Origin: Andreprevotia sp. IGB-42
GTDB taxonomy: Bacteria > Pseudomonadota > Gammaproteobacteria > Burkholderiales > Chitinibacteraceae
Direction: 5' to 3'
Assembly: GCF_009848685.1 (NCBI RefSeq)
Contig: NZ_WXTX01000003.1
Coordinates: 248,001-312,000 of the forward strand
DNA: 64,000 nt
Part shown: one piece after another, positions 36,248-45,028 of the stretch
How the letters are laid out: each line of letters opens with the position of its first letter
Position numbering within the stretch: the stretch's first letter is position 1
Notes under the pieces: model-generated
Databases searched by the model: none
Told to the model about the DNA's origin: nothing
What the model saw: the letters and a program-made list of their open reading frames with translations, nothing else
Program-made: the position numbers and the translations under genes

Positions 36248-38043
36248 GCTGCAAGCTCCTGTTGGTTCAAGCGGGTGCACAGCGCCAGCAGTAGCCAGGC
36301 GCCGTGCGGCATCCATTGTTCGGTAAAGCGCCAGCTGTTGGCCATGGTGGCCACCTTTGTGAGCGGGAAGGCGATGTCTTCATCATCGTCGAAGCCACCG
36401 GTAATGCCATTGCATACGCCACCCGGCGCGTTGAAGAAACCGGCTTCGTAACGCGGGTTGTTGCGGCCCCAGCCTTGCAGCATGCAGGCATCGAACGGAT
36501 TGGCACCCAGTATCCAGTGCAATGCGTTGTCGCCGTATTGTGCGATGGCCGCTGCAAACGTTGCCTCTTCGTCGGCAAAGAATGCGGCAGCGCGTGTAGC
36601 TGCGGCAGCAATCGAGCCCAGGCGGGCATTTTCGCCCTGCCACCAGTACCGGGTTTCGTTGTCATGCGGGATGAAGAACTGCGTCTTGCCCGGCTTGCCG
36701 GCATGCTTCACGTACTGGCGCGGGTAGCCGAACGGGTTGCTGACTTCGTTGGTCGCAGCCAGCTCGAATGCATAACCACGGCGCAATGCATCGCGGATAC
36801 GCCCAGCCAGCGGCGATGCTGGCACCACTTCCAGGTAGCGCAGCAGCGCAAGGTAGACAAGGCCGGCCTCGGCAGCGTGGAAATAGCTGCGCTCGCCACT
36901 GGAATCCGCATTGAACCAGCCTTGTTCGGTCTGGCGCTCCAGCAGGTTCAGCACGCGGCGCGTGGCGGCATCGGCATGATCGCCATCGCCGCTAATGGCC
37001 AGCAGCTCGGTTGCGGCCAGCAACGCGCAATAGTCATCGATGATGTTCTCGACGCCGTTTTCCAGGTATTCGACGTTGTGCGCTTCGAGGTGCGCGAAGC
37101 CTTTCGTGGCTGCAGCAAGGTATTCGGCGCGGGTGAAGGTTTCACCATCACGGCCCAGTTGCGATGCACGCGCCAGCGCGGCGATGGTGATGCCGCCGCC
37201 CTGCCGGTACGCAGCCTGGTAGCTGGCGAATTTTTCGCCGCCCTGCTTGTATTCGCAGATGTCGCGGGCGTTTTCGTCCTTGCTCCATTTATCGAACACG
37301 GTCATGTAGAAGAAGCCGGCCGGGTCTTGCAGGCGCATGAGGAAATCCGCGCCATGCAGGGCTTCGTCGGTAAAGCGCTCGTTGAACCATTTGCAGAAGA
37401 AGGCGATGTGTTTCTCGGCCTCTTCGCCTTCGGTTTCGGCCATCACTTCCGTCACCCAGCTCGGGCGCGATGGCAGTTGCTGCAGGCTTTCCAGCAGATT
37501 CCACACCACCATGGGCGTTTGCTGCGGGTTCATGAACTGCGAATACGACAGGTGTGACAGGTATTTGGAAACATCGCCGGAGGCGTCGTACCAGCCACCG
37601 CGTACATCGCGGCGGATTTCCTGGCCGGCTTCCTTGCTGCCCCACAGCGGGCGCGAGCGATCGGCAATGTCGAAAATGCCGGTGCAACGCTGGCCCTTGA
37701 TGTAATGCACGATATCCGAAATCAGCAATTCACCCAGGATGCGCGGGCGGATGCCGAAGGTATGCGAAACCAGCGGCGGGCTGACGCCGTCGATGGCGAT
37801 GAAATAGTCACCCTCGCTATCGAGCCGGGAAAAATCCGCGCTGCGGTAGTGCTTGCGTGCCCCGTCGGCCACGCCCCAGTTGGCGACTGTTTTTGCATCG
37901 CCCAGTTCGCCCTTGTAAACCGTTTCACGCGTGGCGGCGTTGTACACGGTGAAGCCTGCGGCGGTAAAACCGGCCGGCGCTTCGACGATGGCCTGTTTGC
38001 GGGTACCGGGTTCAAAGCCGACGTGATTCAGCAATATTTTCAA
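36244..38043 (-). CDS. Glycoside hydrolase family 9 (cytoplasmic, glucosaminidase/cellobiase-like), TTG start
   Basis: This 599-residue GH9 enzyme starts with an N-terminal Ig-like domain ([19 protein letters not shown]). The catalytic (alpha/alpha)6 barrel carries GGWYDASGD at residues 149-157, which supplies the catalytic Asp pair, and the C-terminal acid E575 in [10 protein letters not shown]. No signal peptide is present, so it is intracellular. The [12 protein letters not shown] variant is that of Vibrio/Photobacterium GH9 enzymes from chitin-sugar clusters, reported as exo-glucosaminidases or cellobiases. No in-frame ATG exists near the N terminus; TTG at 38043 has AGGAG seven bases upstream and starts exactly where the domain begins. 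The stop overlaps hldD. Confidence 0.85.
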   Translation of the reverse strand: MKILLNHVGFEPGTRKQAIVEAPAGFTAAGFTVYNAATRETVYKGELGDAKTVANWGVADGARKHYRSADFSRLDSEGDYFIAIDGVSPPLVSHTFGIRPRILGELLISDIVHYIKGQRCTGIFDIADRSRPLWGSKEAGQEIRRDVRGGWYDASGDVSKYLSHLSYSQFMNPQQTPMVVWNLLESLQQLPSRPSWVTEVMAETEGEEAEKHIAFFCKWFNERFTDEALHGADFLMRLQDPAGFFYMTVFDKWSKDENARDICEYKQGGEKFASYQAAYRQGGGITIAALARASQLGRDGETFTRAEYLAAATKGFAHLEAHNVEYLENGVENIIDDYCALLAATELLAISGDGDHADAATRRVLNLLERQTEQGWFNADSSGERSYFHAAEAGLVYLALLRYLEVVPASPLAGRIRDALRRGYAFELAATNEVSNPFGYPRQYVKHAGKPGKTQFFIPHDNETRYWWQGENARLGSIAAAATRAAAFFADEEATFAAAIAQYGDNALHWILGANPFDACMLQGWGRNNPRYEAGFFNAPGGVCNGITGGFDDDEDIAFPLTKVATMANSWRFTEQWMPHGAWLLLALCTRLNQQELAA

Positions 38044-38066
38044 TTCGGGGCTCCTGGCCGGATATA

Positions 38067-38948
38067 TCAGAAGAAACGTTTGGTCAAAAACCAGTTGCGC
38101 GCAGCGCCGATCATACCGGCATGGTTGCCGGCACTGGCGAGCACAATCTGGCTCATATCGCGGAAATCGGCTTGCAGCTCGTTGCGTACTGCGGCGTCCA
38201 GCGCACTGCGGAACGCTTCGCCGCGCCCGGCAATGCCGCCGCCGATCACCACGCGCTCCGGGTTGAATGCGTAGATGAGGTTGGCGATGCCGGTGGCCAG
38301 CAGTGCCATCCACTCATCCACCAGTGCGCGGATCTGCGCATCGCCCTGATCGTACGCGGCAAAAATCTTGCGGCCATCCCAGCCGCTCGTGGCCGTGGCG
38401 GCGGCGACACTGTGTACCAGCCCGCGCATCGATGCATGGTCTTCCCACACCTTGCCGGCGATGCGCATATAGCCCCATTCGCCTGCCGCAGACTTGTGGC
38501 CGCGGTACAAGCGGCCATCGGTAACGATACCGCCACCGATGCCCGTGCCGACAGCGACCGCCAGATAGTGTGCCACGCCTTGCGCAGCGCCCACCCAGCC
38601 TTCCGCCAGTGCCACGCAATTGACGTCGTTCTCCACGGTGACGGGCACACCGAACGCCGCCTCGAACGCCGCCTGTACCGACAGGCCCGTGTAGCCGGGC
38701 ACAGCCTCCGCAGCGCCCAGCACGCTACCGGTATGCGGCTCGATCAAACCCAGCGAGCTGACGGCAATGCCGGCCGGCTGGTGGGCGGCCACCAGCGGGC
38801 GCGCCAGCGCCACCAGTTTCTCCAGCAGCGACTTGCCGCCCAGCGCGCCTTCGGTATCGCACAGCGTGGTATCGAGCACTGCGCCGGTATCGGCCACCAG
38901 GCCGTACTTGATGTGGGTACCGCCAATATCGAATGCGAGCAGGTTCAT
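38067..38948 (-). CDS. ROK-family sugar kinase lacking the zinc motif
   Basis: This 293-residue kinase has the ATP motif LLAFDIGGTHIKYG (residues 3-16), the catalytic segment ENDVNCVALAEGW, a GTGIGGGIV phosphate loop and the sugar-binding AAGEWGYM. The usual CxCGxxGCxE zinc site is replaced by RIAGKVWEDHASM with no cysteines, which resembles beta-glucoside kinases of Firmicutes. Pairing with GH9 23 bases downstream suggests it phosphorylates the GH9 product (glucose, glucosamine or a disaccharide). It starts three bases after the ung stop. Confidence 0.85.
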   Translation of the reverse strand: MNLLAFDIGGTHIKYGLVADTGAVLDTTLCDTEGALGGKSLLEKLVALARPLVAAHQPAGIAVSSLGLIEPHTGSVLGAAEAVPGYTGLSVQAAFEAAFGVPVTVENDVNCVALAEGWVGAAQGVAHYLAVAVGTGIGGGIVTDGRLYRGHKSAAGEWGYMRIAGKVWEDHASMRGLVHSVAAATATSGWDGRKIFAAYDQGDAQIRALVDEWMALLATGIANLIYAFNPERVVIGGGIAGRGEAFRSALDAAVRNELQADFRDMSQIVLASAGNHAGMIGAARNWFLTKRFF

Positions 38949-38951
38949 GGA

Positions 38952-39632
38952 TCAGGCATCCGCCCAGTTGATGGGCGCTTTATGTTCGGATTGCAGATAG
39001 GCATTGGCAGCAGAAAAGTGCCCGTTGCCGATGAAGCCACGGTGCGCGGACAGCGGCGACGGGTGCGGTGAAGCCAGCACGCAATGCCTTGCAGTATCGA
39101 TCAGTGCTGTTTTCTTTTGTGCATGCGCACCCCACAGCAGGAAGACGATGCCCGCGTAACGGGATGACAACGCATGGATCACCGCATCGGTAAATTGTTC
39201 CCAGCCACGCTTGGCATGACTGCCGGCGCAGTCGGCCTCGACCGTCAGCGAGGTGTTGAGCAACAACACACCCTGCCGGACCCAACCTGCCAGGTTGCCG
39301 TGCTGCGGCGGCGTGATGCCCAGGTCACGGGCGATTTCCTGCCAGATGTTGCGTAGCGAGGGCGGCGTTTTCACGCCAAGCGGTACTGAAAAAGCCAGAC
39401 CGTGTGCTTCGCCGGCCCCGTGATACGGATCCTGCCCGAGGATCACCACCTTGACGTCCTGCGGTGCAACCGCAGCCAGCGCGGCAAAGCGCTGTTCTCG
39501 CGGCGGGTAGATCACCTTGCCGGCAGCGGTTTCGGCCGCGATGAATTGCTGGAGGCCGGCAAAACGCGGGCTGGCTGTCTCTTCAGCCAGCAGCGCGCGC
39601 CAAGCTGGCGGGATTTCTTCAAAAACAGGCAT
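38952..39632 (-). CDS. ung: Uracil-DNA glycosylase
   Basis: This 226-residue family-1 UDG removes uracil from DNA. The water-activating GQDPYHG and the C-terminal SPHPSPLSAHRG loop are present. ATG at 39632 is preferred to the TTG one codon upstream because AGGA is six bases before it. It overlaps the stop of the PilZ-like gene by four bases and is followed by the ROK kinase after three bases. Confidence 0.97.
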   Translation of the reverse strand: MPVFEEIPPAWRALLAEETASPRFAGLQQFIAAETAAGKVIYPPREQRFAALAAVAPQDVKVVILGQDPYHGAGEAHGLAFSVPLGVKTPPSLRNIWQEIARDLGITPPQHGNLAGWVRQGVLLLNTSLTVEADCAGSHAKRGWEQFTDAVIHALSSRYAGIVFLLWGAHAQKKTALIDTARHCVLASPHPSPLSAHRGFIGNGHFSAANAYLQSEHKAPINWADA

Positions 39633-40114
39633 CAATGTTCCTGGGTGTGCTGGCGGCGTATCTGTTCACGATGGCGGCGGAAAACCGTGCGCTCGAAGGC
39701 GGTGCGCAGCGCATCGTCCTCGATGCGCCACCTGGCGGTACACCGCCAGCCATCAGCCACGGCCAGCGTCGATTCGATTTGCGCCTGCAGGCTGACGAGG
39801 TAGGGAAAGGTGCTGCTGAAGCACAGCGCCAGCCAGCCCGCCTGCATGGCTGGCTGCGTTGTCGCCAGCCATTCCACGTGCTCCAGGCCCACGGTAAGCG
39901 TGCAGGGTGCCGGCAGCGCCGGTGTCAGCACCCGCGCCAGCCACAGCAGCTGCAGGTCGAGCTTGGCATCGTCCACGCTGCGCTCTTCGGTTTGCTCGAA
40001 CGCGTTCAGCACCTCGAAGTAACGGCTGGCCTCGAATGCAGACTGCAACGGGGCATCCTGCCAGCACAGTGGCAGGCTGGCAGAAAAATGGACACCGTCG
40101 AGAAACTCGGCCAT
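39632..40114 (-). CDS. Small protein resembling an atypical PilZ (tPilZ) domain
   Basis: This 160-residue soluble protein has no signal or membrane segment. It begins MAEFLDGVHFSASLPLCWQ and has a central acidic helix (NAFEQTEERSVDDAKLDLQLLWLARVL). The C-terminal beta-rich half includes LTVGLEHVEWL and WRIEDDALRTAFE. This layout resembles atypical PilZ domains thought to sense cyclic di-GMP, but no RxxxR/DxSxxG motif is visible, so binding is doubtful. ATG at 40114 was chosen; a GTG lies three codons upstream. It is the first gene of a run through hldD. Confidence 0.45.
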   Translation of the reverse strand: MAEFLDGVHFSASLPLCWQDAPLQSAFEASRYFEVLNAFEQTEERSVDDAKLDLQLLWLARVLTPALPAPCTLTVGLEHVEWLATTQPAMQAGWLALCFSSTFPYLVSLQAQIESTLAVADGWRCTARWRIEDDALRTAFERTVFRRHREQIRRQHTQEH

Positions 40115-40219
40115 ACGGCACACGCGCTGAGGGAAAACCCGGATTATACCGTGTCGGATTGGTGTTTTCGCGCCGTACGGCTAAGCTCGGAAGGTCTGCC
40201 TCTTTTTGATACACATTCC

Positions 40220-41002
40220 ATGCGCCTTCTTGCCTGCCTGGTCCTTTCCATCCTGGCTGCTTCCGGCAGCGCAGCAACACCGCATGCGGCAAAAGAAGCG
40301 CATGCATCGGCCGATCCCAAGCACTGGACCTACGAGGGTGGCACCGGGCCGGGCTACTGGGCCGATATGGATCCGGCCAATGCGCTCTGCCGCAGCGGCC
40401 AGCAGCAATCCCCCATCGATATCAGCGTGACCTATGGGCAAAAACTGGAGCCGCTGAGCCTGCGCTATCTGCCGGGGCTGATCAGCACGGTGAACAACGG
40501 GCATACCATCCAGCACAATATCGAGCCGGGCAGCTTCCTGGAAATCGGCGGCGATCGCTACCAATTGCTGCAATTCCATTTCCACTCGCCCAGCGAGGAA
40601 GCCGTCGCCGGGCGGCGCTACCCGATGGTGGCGCACTTCGTGCACAAGAACGATGCCGGCCAGTTGGCGGTGATCGCGGTCTTCCTGAAGGAAGGCAAGG
40701 AAGACCAGCGGCTGATCCGCTCATTGTGGAAAAAGCTGCCGGCCGCCAACGAAACCACGCGGGACGAACACCTGATGCTCAATCCGCAAGCACTGATGCC
40801 AGGCAACCTGGCGTACTGGACGTTGATGGGCTCGCTGACCACGCCGCCCTGCAGCGAAGGCGTGCGCTGGCTGATCCTGAAGACCCCGATCACGCTGTCC
40901 GCACGGCAACTGGCGCAGTTCAGGAAAATCTACCCGATGAATGCACGGCCGATACAGCCACTGCACCAGCGTGCCATTCTGGATGCGCAAGGTAGCTGGT
41001 AA
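40220..41002 (+). CDS. Periplasmic alpha-class carbonic anhydrase
   Basis: This 260-residue secreted enzyme interconverts CO2 and bicarbonate. It has a signal peptide (CLVLSILAASGSAA), then WTYEGGTGPGYWADM and QSPIDI (residues 63-68). The three zinc His ligands are at 120, 122 (QFHFHSPSEE) and 139 (AHFVHKN). The conserved Thr of the gate is in GSLTTPPCSEGVRW. It is alone on the plus strand. Confidence 0.95.
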   Translation: MRLLACLVLSILAASGSAATPHAAKEAHASADPKHWTYEGGTGPGYWADMDPANALCRSGQQQSPIDISVTYGQKLEPLSLRYLPGLISTVNNGHTIQHNIEPGSFLEIGGDRYQLLQFHFHSPSEEAVAGRRYPMVAHFVHKNDAGQLAVIAVFLKEGKEDQRLIRSLWKKLPAANETTRDEHLMLNPQALMPGNLAYWTLMGSLTTPPCSEGVRWLILKTPITLSARQLAQFRKIYPMNARPIQPLHQRAILDAQGSW

Positions 41003-41023
41003 CTGCAACGCTGACTGACGGTG

Positions 41024-41794
41024 CTATCTGAGCTGCCGCACTCGCTCGTAAAGGCAGATGGCTGCTGCAGCACCGACATTGAGCGATTCGATAGCCGGTG
41101 CCATGGGGATTTTCAATCTCAGCGTAGCCAGCCCGGCGACCTCGACGCTGACGCCCTGTCCCTCGGCCCCCAGCACCAGCGCCAGGTCACCGCGCAAATC
41201 TGCCGCATACAGATCGACGGCGCCATCCAGCAACGTTGCCGCCACCGTCCCGGCAAATGGCGCCAGCAGCTCGGGCAGGTCGGCACGTTCAATCACGCTC
41301 AGCGCAAAATGCGCACCCATGCCTGCACGCAACACCTTGGGAGACCACACATCTGCACAGCCGGCAGACAACCACACCTGATCAATGCCCGCTGCCAGCG
41401 CCGTGCGCAAGATTGACCCCACGTTGCCCGGGTCCTGCACGCCATCAAGCGCCAATACCGCGCCATTGCGCAACGGTATAGCCCCTTCCGGGAAGGGCGC
41501 AATGGCCAGGATGCCGGTCGGGCTGGGCAGCTCGCTCAACTCTGCAAACAGGTTGTCGGCGACCACGTGCACGCTGGCCCCGGTACGCCCGAGCAGCGCC
41601 GCACATTCGCCATCATTGATGGCCGCGGGTGTCAGCAGGATGTGCTGCAATGCATGCCCGGCATCGAGTGCGGCGGCAATCAGGTGCGGACCATCAAGCA
41701 GCATCAACCCTTGCTTGAGGCGTTCACGCCGCTGGCTGGCCAGCTTGTGCGCAAGCTTGTAATACGGGTTCTGCAATGACTGGATCTGATCCAT
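41024..41794 (-). CDS. SpoU/TrmH-type RNA 2'-O-methyltransferase
   Basis: This 256-residue SPOUT methyltransferase has an N-terminal substrate-binding domain (SLQNPYYKLAHKLASQRRERLKQGLMLLDG). The knotted C-terminal domain has the SpoU motifs VQDPGNVGSILRTALAAG, LVLGAEGQGVS and KIPMAPAIESLNVGAAAAI. It likely acts on rRNA (RlmB/TsnR-like); the exact site is not knowable here. ATG at 41794 gives the usual length; the longer open frame has no ribosome binding site. Confidence 0.9.
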   Translation of the reverse strand: MDQIQSLQNPYYKLAHKLASQRRERLKQGLMLLDGPHLIAAALDAGHALQHILLTPAAINDGECAALLGRTGASVHVVADNLFAELSELPSPTGILAIAPFPEGAIPLRNGAVLALDGVQDPGNVGSILRTALAAGIDQVWLSAGCADVWSPKVLRAGMGAHFALSVIERADLPELLAPFAGTVAATLLDGAVDLYAADLRGDLALVLGAEGQGVSVEVAGLATLRLKIPMAPAIESLNVGAAAAICLYERVRQLR

Positions 41795-41891
41795 GACCGG
41801 TGTTCCGAAGCAAAGACGGGGCGCGACATGGTGCATGAGCCGGCAACAAGCTGCAATGCGCGCAGCGCGTGCTGGCGGGCACGCATGTGCT

Positions 41892-43373
41892 TTAGTGCGC
41901 GCGTTCCGCCAGCGCCTTGCTCACCAGCACGCAAATCTGCTTGAAGTGCTGGTAGGCGTGATCGTCCAGCGGATGGTCCGCACTGCGGTCCGCGTAGATC
42001 AGCCCCACCGCACGCGGGCCAACGAACAGCGACATCGCACAGAAGTCGCCATCCCCTGCCTGGCGCAGGAACAGCGGTGGCAAGCGCCCGGCCAGCTCGG
42101 CGCGGGTTTGCGCATTCAGCCAGATGCTTTGCTGCTTGCTCATCAGCTTGGTGATCAGGTGCGGCGGATCGAGCGCCAGCGAGAATGTCCGCAGCGGATC
42201 ATCACTGGCAGCGCTGTGCGTGAAGCGGGCCTTGAGCGTGATCTTGTCGCTGTCGAGCAGGCTGAGCATCACCCGGCGCATGCCCAGGCCATTGATCAGC
42301 GCCTTGAATGCCAGTTGCATCACCTGATTGGTCTGCGCGCCCTGCTGTCCGGCAAGCTGCAGTGCCTGCATCGCTTGCTGGAAGGCATCAGCCGGCTTGG
42401 CAAGCAGCGGGGCGGCCGCTGGTCTGGCAGCGACGGGGGCAGGCGCCGGGGTGACTGGCGGTGCGGACACCGCGGCCGGTGCCGGAAGCGGGACGGTCTT
42501 GGGCGCCGGTACGCTGACCGGTTTCGCCACCGGCGGTGGCGGCCAATCCCCCGGCAGCATCGGCAGCCAGCGGGCAGCGGGCCACGGCGGTATTGCCGTA
42601 GCGGAACGCGCGGCATTGAGCAGGCGATCACGCACCGGCGCCCAAATTTCCTCCGCCGGCACATTCAGTACTTCGGCGATCTTGGCAATGGCGTGCTGCG
42701 GTTGTGGCTGCCACCAGCCATCGGCAAATGCGGGCAAACCTTGCACGATCGCTGCCTGCATGGCCACGCGTGCCGGCATGTCGCCACTGAAATCGTTCAG
42801 CTTGCGCAATGCATCCGGCAGCTTCCAGCCATCAATCAGCGCAAGGCTGCCGCCTTGCGCGGCCGGCGCGGCCGGGTCTGCACTGGCCAGCAGCGCCAGT
42901 ATCTGCGGCACGCGCGCCAGGCAGGCAGCCAGATAGATTTCTTCCAGCCGGGAATCGATACGCTGGTTGGCAAAATCGCGCGCCAGCCGCGCCATCACCA
43001 CGGTCTGGGTCATTTCCGCGTGGAGTAAAGCCAGCGTAGCCGGGTGCGACTGCAGCACATCTTCCACCGTTACACCGCGCCCGAAGCGCTCAAGGAATGC
43101 GCTCAGCCCATACAGCATGATGGCGCTTTCCATCGTCACCACATCAGCGGCAAGGCTGCTCTTTTCACGCTGGTTGACGAGCTTGAGCACCTGCGCGCAC
43201 AGCAACGGGTCTGCCAGCACCACCTCGGCCACTTCGTCGGCCTTGATACGCTCGGCACGGCGCAGCATCGGCAGCAGCCGTTCGCGGGTTTCCCGCAGTA
43301 CGGGCCAGGGCCGGGCATTCCAGTAACCGAGCCAGGCATTGCCGGCAGTGGACGGGGCGCTCACAGTCGCCAT
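41892..43373 (-). CDS. HDOD-domain signalling protein with a C-terminal GAF-like domain
   Basis: This 493-residue protein has an HDOD region (about residues 25-225; ADPLLCAQVLKLVN, VVTMESAIMLYGL, HAEMTQTVVMARLARDF). A Pro/Ala/Val-rich linker follows (about 265-345), then a GAF-like domain (about 345-490; LGMRRVMLSLLDSDKITL, MSLFVGPRAVGLIYADRS). HDOD proteins often act in second-messenger or motility signalling without hydrolytic HD residues. It overlaps the upstream methyltransferase gene by 13 bases and lies beside motAB. Partner and signal are unknown. Confidence 0.75.
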   Translation of the reverse strand: MATVSAPSTAGNAWLGYWNARPWPVLRETRERLLPMLRRAERIKADEVAEVVLADPLLCAQVLKLVNQREKSSLAADVVTMESAIMLYGLSAFLERFGRGVTVEDVLQSHPATLALLHAEMTQTVVMARLARDFANQRIDSRLEEIYLAACLARVPQILALLASADPAAPAAQGGSLALIDGWKLPDALRKLNDFSGDMPARVAMQAAIVQGLPAFADGWWQPQPQHAIAKIAEVLNVPAEEIWAPVRDRLLNAARSATAIPPWPAARWLPMLPGDWPPPPVAKPVSVPAPKTVPLPAPAAVSAPPVTPAPAPVAARPAAAPLLAKPADAFQQAMQALQLAGQQGAQTNQVMQLAFKALINGLGMRRVMLSLLDSDKITLKARFTHSAASDDPLRTFSLALDPPHLITKLMSKQQSIWLNAQTRAELAGRLPPLFLRQAGDGDFCAMSLFVGPRAVGLIYADRSADHPLDDHAYQHFKQICVLVSKALAERAH

Positions 43374-44074
43374 AACAACAGCTCACTTTCTTTCCAGTCC
43401 TGCACCGGCCCGATCCAGTCGGGCGACAGGCCGGGGATGCCAAAACTGTTGCTGATCAGGATTGCGCCCGGTTTCATTTCCGCGCGCGCTTTTTCCCATA
43501 ACTGCGCCATGGGTTCCGGCGACAGGTATGCATACACCACATCGTAGTCGGCCAGTGAAACGGCGAACAGGTCGCCGCGCTGCAAATGTGCTGCCGTGCG
43601 CCAAAGGCGCAGCCGTCCGATCAGGCAAGGCAACCACGCAAACTCCACGCCATGCGCGATCACGTCGGGCCGGTACCGCGCCAGCCACGCCAGCACGGTA
43701 CCGGTACCGGCACCCAGGTCGACAAAGCGTGCCTGCGGGGGAATCTGTGCGGACAGCAAACGCAGCGCATGTGCATTACTCAAGTAGAGCGGTACCCGGT
43801 TGCGGATGGCGCCCGCGTAAACCAGCCAGCACGATACGAATGCCAGCAGCCAGATCCAGCCGGGCAACTGCAATTGCATGCCGGCCAGCAGCGCCAGCGG
43901 AAACAGCGCATGCAACACCCGTTGCCACCAGTCGCGCTGGCGCAGGCAGTGCGCAAACCCCACCGCCATCGGCGCTGCCAGCAGCGCCCCGGCCAGCGCC
44001 GGCCAGCCCAGCAGGAAAGCCAGTGCACAAGCCAAGCCAAATGCCAGCACTTGGATCAGCAGGAAACGCAGCAT
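43361..44074 (-). CDS. Membrane-anchored class I SAM-dependent methyltransferase
   Basis: This 237-residue protein has three hydrophobic segments in the first 90 residues (LLIQVLAFGLACALAFLLG; LFPLALLAGMQLQL; WIWLLAFVSCWLVYAGAI). A Rossmann methyltransferase domain follows, with motif I FVDLGAGTGTVLAWLA at residues 117-132 and later YDVVYAYLSPEPM and ILISNSFG. The membrane anchor makes it unlike common RNA methylases; the target may be a lipid, quinone or membrane protein. Overlaps suggest coupling with the HDOD gene and with motB. Confidence 0.72.
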   Translation of the reverse strand: MLRFLLIQVLAFGLACALAFLLGWPALAGALLAAPMAVGFAHCLRQRDWWQRVLHALFPLALLAGMQLQLPGWIWLLAFVSCWLVYAGAIRNRVPLYLSNAHALRLLSAQIPPQARFVDLGAGTGTVLAWLARYRPDVIAHGVEFAWLPCLIGRLRLWRTAAHLQRGDLFAVSLADYDVVYAYLSPEPMAQLWEKARAEMKPGAILISNSFGIPGLSPDWIGPVQDWKESELLLWRL

Positions 44075-44958
44075 CAGTGTGCGGCGGCGGTTGCCGAAGC
44101 AGCCTCGGCCGCGCCTACCTGATCACGGATATCCTGTTCGGCTTCCTTGTTGAGCACCACGATGCTGATGCGGCGGTTCACCGGGTTGTAGATATTGTCC
44201 TTGTCGATCGGCACCTCATCAGAGAAGCCGTTCACACGCAGCACCTTCTTCGCATCCATGCCGCCACCACCGATCATCTGGCGCCGCGCGGCATTGGCGC
44301 GGTCGCTGGATAACTCCCAGTTGCTGTAGCCGTTCTGCCCGCCGGCAAACGGCGCGGCATCGGTATGGCCGGATACGGAAAGATCGTTGGGTACATCGTT
44401 GAGCAGCTTGCCGATCTCGGCCAGGATGTCACGCGCGTACACTTCCAGCTCGCTGCTGCCGGATTTGAACATCGGGCGGTTCTGCTCGTCGACGATCTGG
44501 ATGCGCAGCCCTTCGGCCACCATGTCGAGCTTGAGCTGGCTCTTGTATTGCGCGAGCTTGCTGTTCTGCTGCGCCTTGTCATCCATCAGCGCTTCGAACT
44601 TCTTCTTCAGGTCGGACAGGCGGCGTTTGTCGCGCGCGGCTTCCTGCGCTGCCGGGCTGCCCTTGTTCACCTGGCCGGCCTGCTTGGTGATGTCGTTGCC
44701 GCCACCCTTGATTAGCGAAGTGGCATCGCCGGCGCCTTCGCCACCGCTGGCTGCCACCTTGAGCGGGTTCGAGAAGTAATCCGAAATGCCCTTGAGGTTA
44801 CCCTTGGAAACAGAACCCAGCAGCCACATCAGCAGGAAGAACGCCATCATCGCGGTCACGAAGTCGGCATAGGCAATTTTCCAAGCGCCACCGTGGTGGC
44901 CATGGCCACCTTTCTTGATCTTCTTGACGACTATGGGGCGCTGCGAATCATCGCTCAT
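44074..44958 (-). CDS. motB: Flagellar motor stator protein MotB
   Basis: This 294-residue stator protein has the proton-path Asp32 in AWKIAYADFVTAMMAFFLLMW, a plug/linker region and an OmpA-like peptidoglycan-binding domain from about residue 145 (FKSGSSELEVYARDIL ... LSVSGHTDAAPF ... SDRANAARRQMI). It lies 70 bases after motA. The Lys/His-rich N terminus (VKKIKKGGHGHHGG) is typical of beta-proteobacterial MotB. Confidence 0.97.
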   Translation of the reverse strand: MSDDSQRPIVVKKIKKGGHGHHGGAWKIAYADFVTAMMAFFLLMWLLGSVSKGNLKGISDYFSNPLKVAASGGEGAGDATSLIKGGGNDITKQAGQVNKGSPAAQEAARDKRRLSDLKKKFEALMDDKAQQNSKLAQYKSQLKLDMVAEGLRIQIVDEQNRPMFKSGSSELEVYARDILAEIGKLLNDVPNDLSVSGHTDAAPFAGGQNGYSNWELSSDRANAARRQMIGGGGMDAKKVLRVNGFSDEVPIDKDNIYNPVNRRISIVVLNKEAEQDIRDQVGAAEAASATAAAH

Positions 44959-45028
44959 GTTCTGGGGCCTGCCGGATACAGATGGTGGTTATGCGTTGCT
45001 CTAACGTGCCGCCGATGCATCGGCACGC

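Noticed and set aside
36304-37557. 417-codon open frame on the plus strand
   Set aside because: It is antisense to the GH9 catalytic domain, where motifs are intact on the minus strand.
38044-38313. 90-codon N-terminal extension of the GH9 frame
   Set aside because: It would overlap the ROK kinase gene, is Arg-rich and has no fold; the TTG at 38043 has a perfect ribosome binding site and fits the domain boundary.
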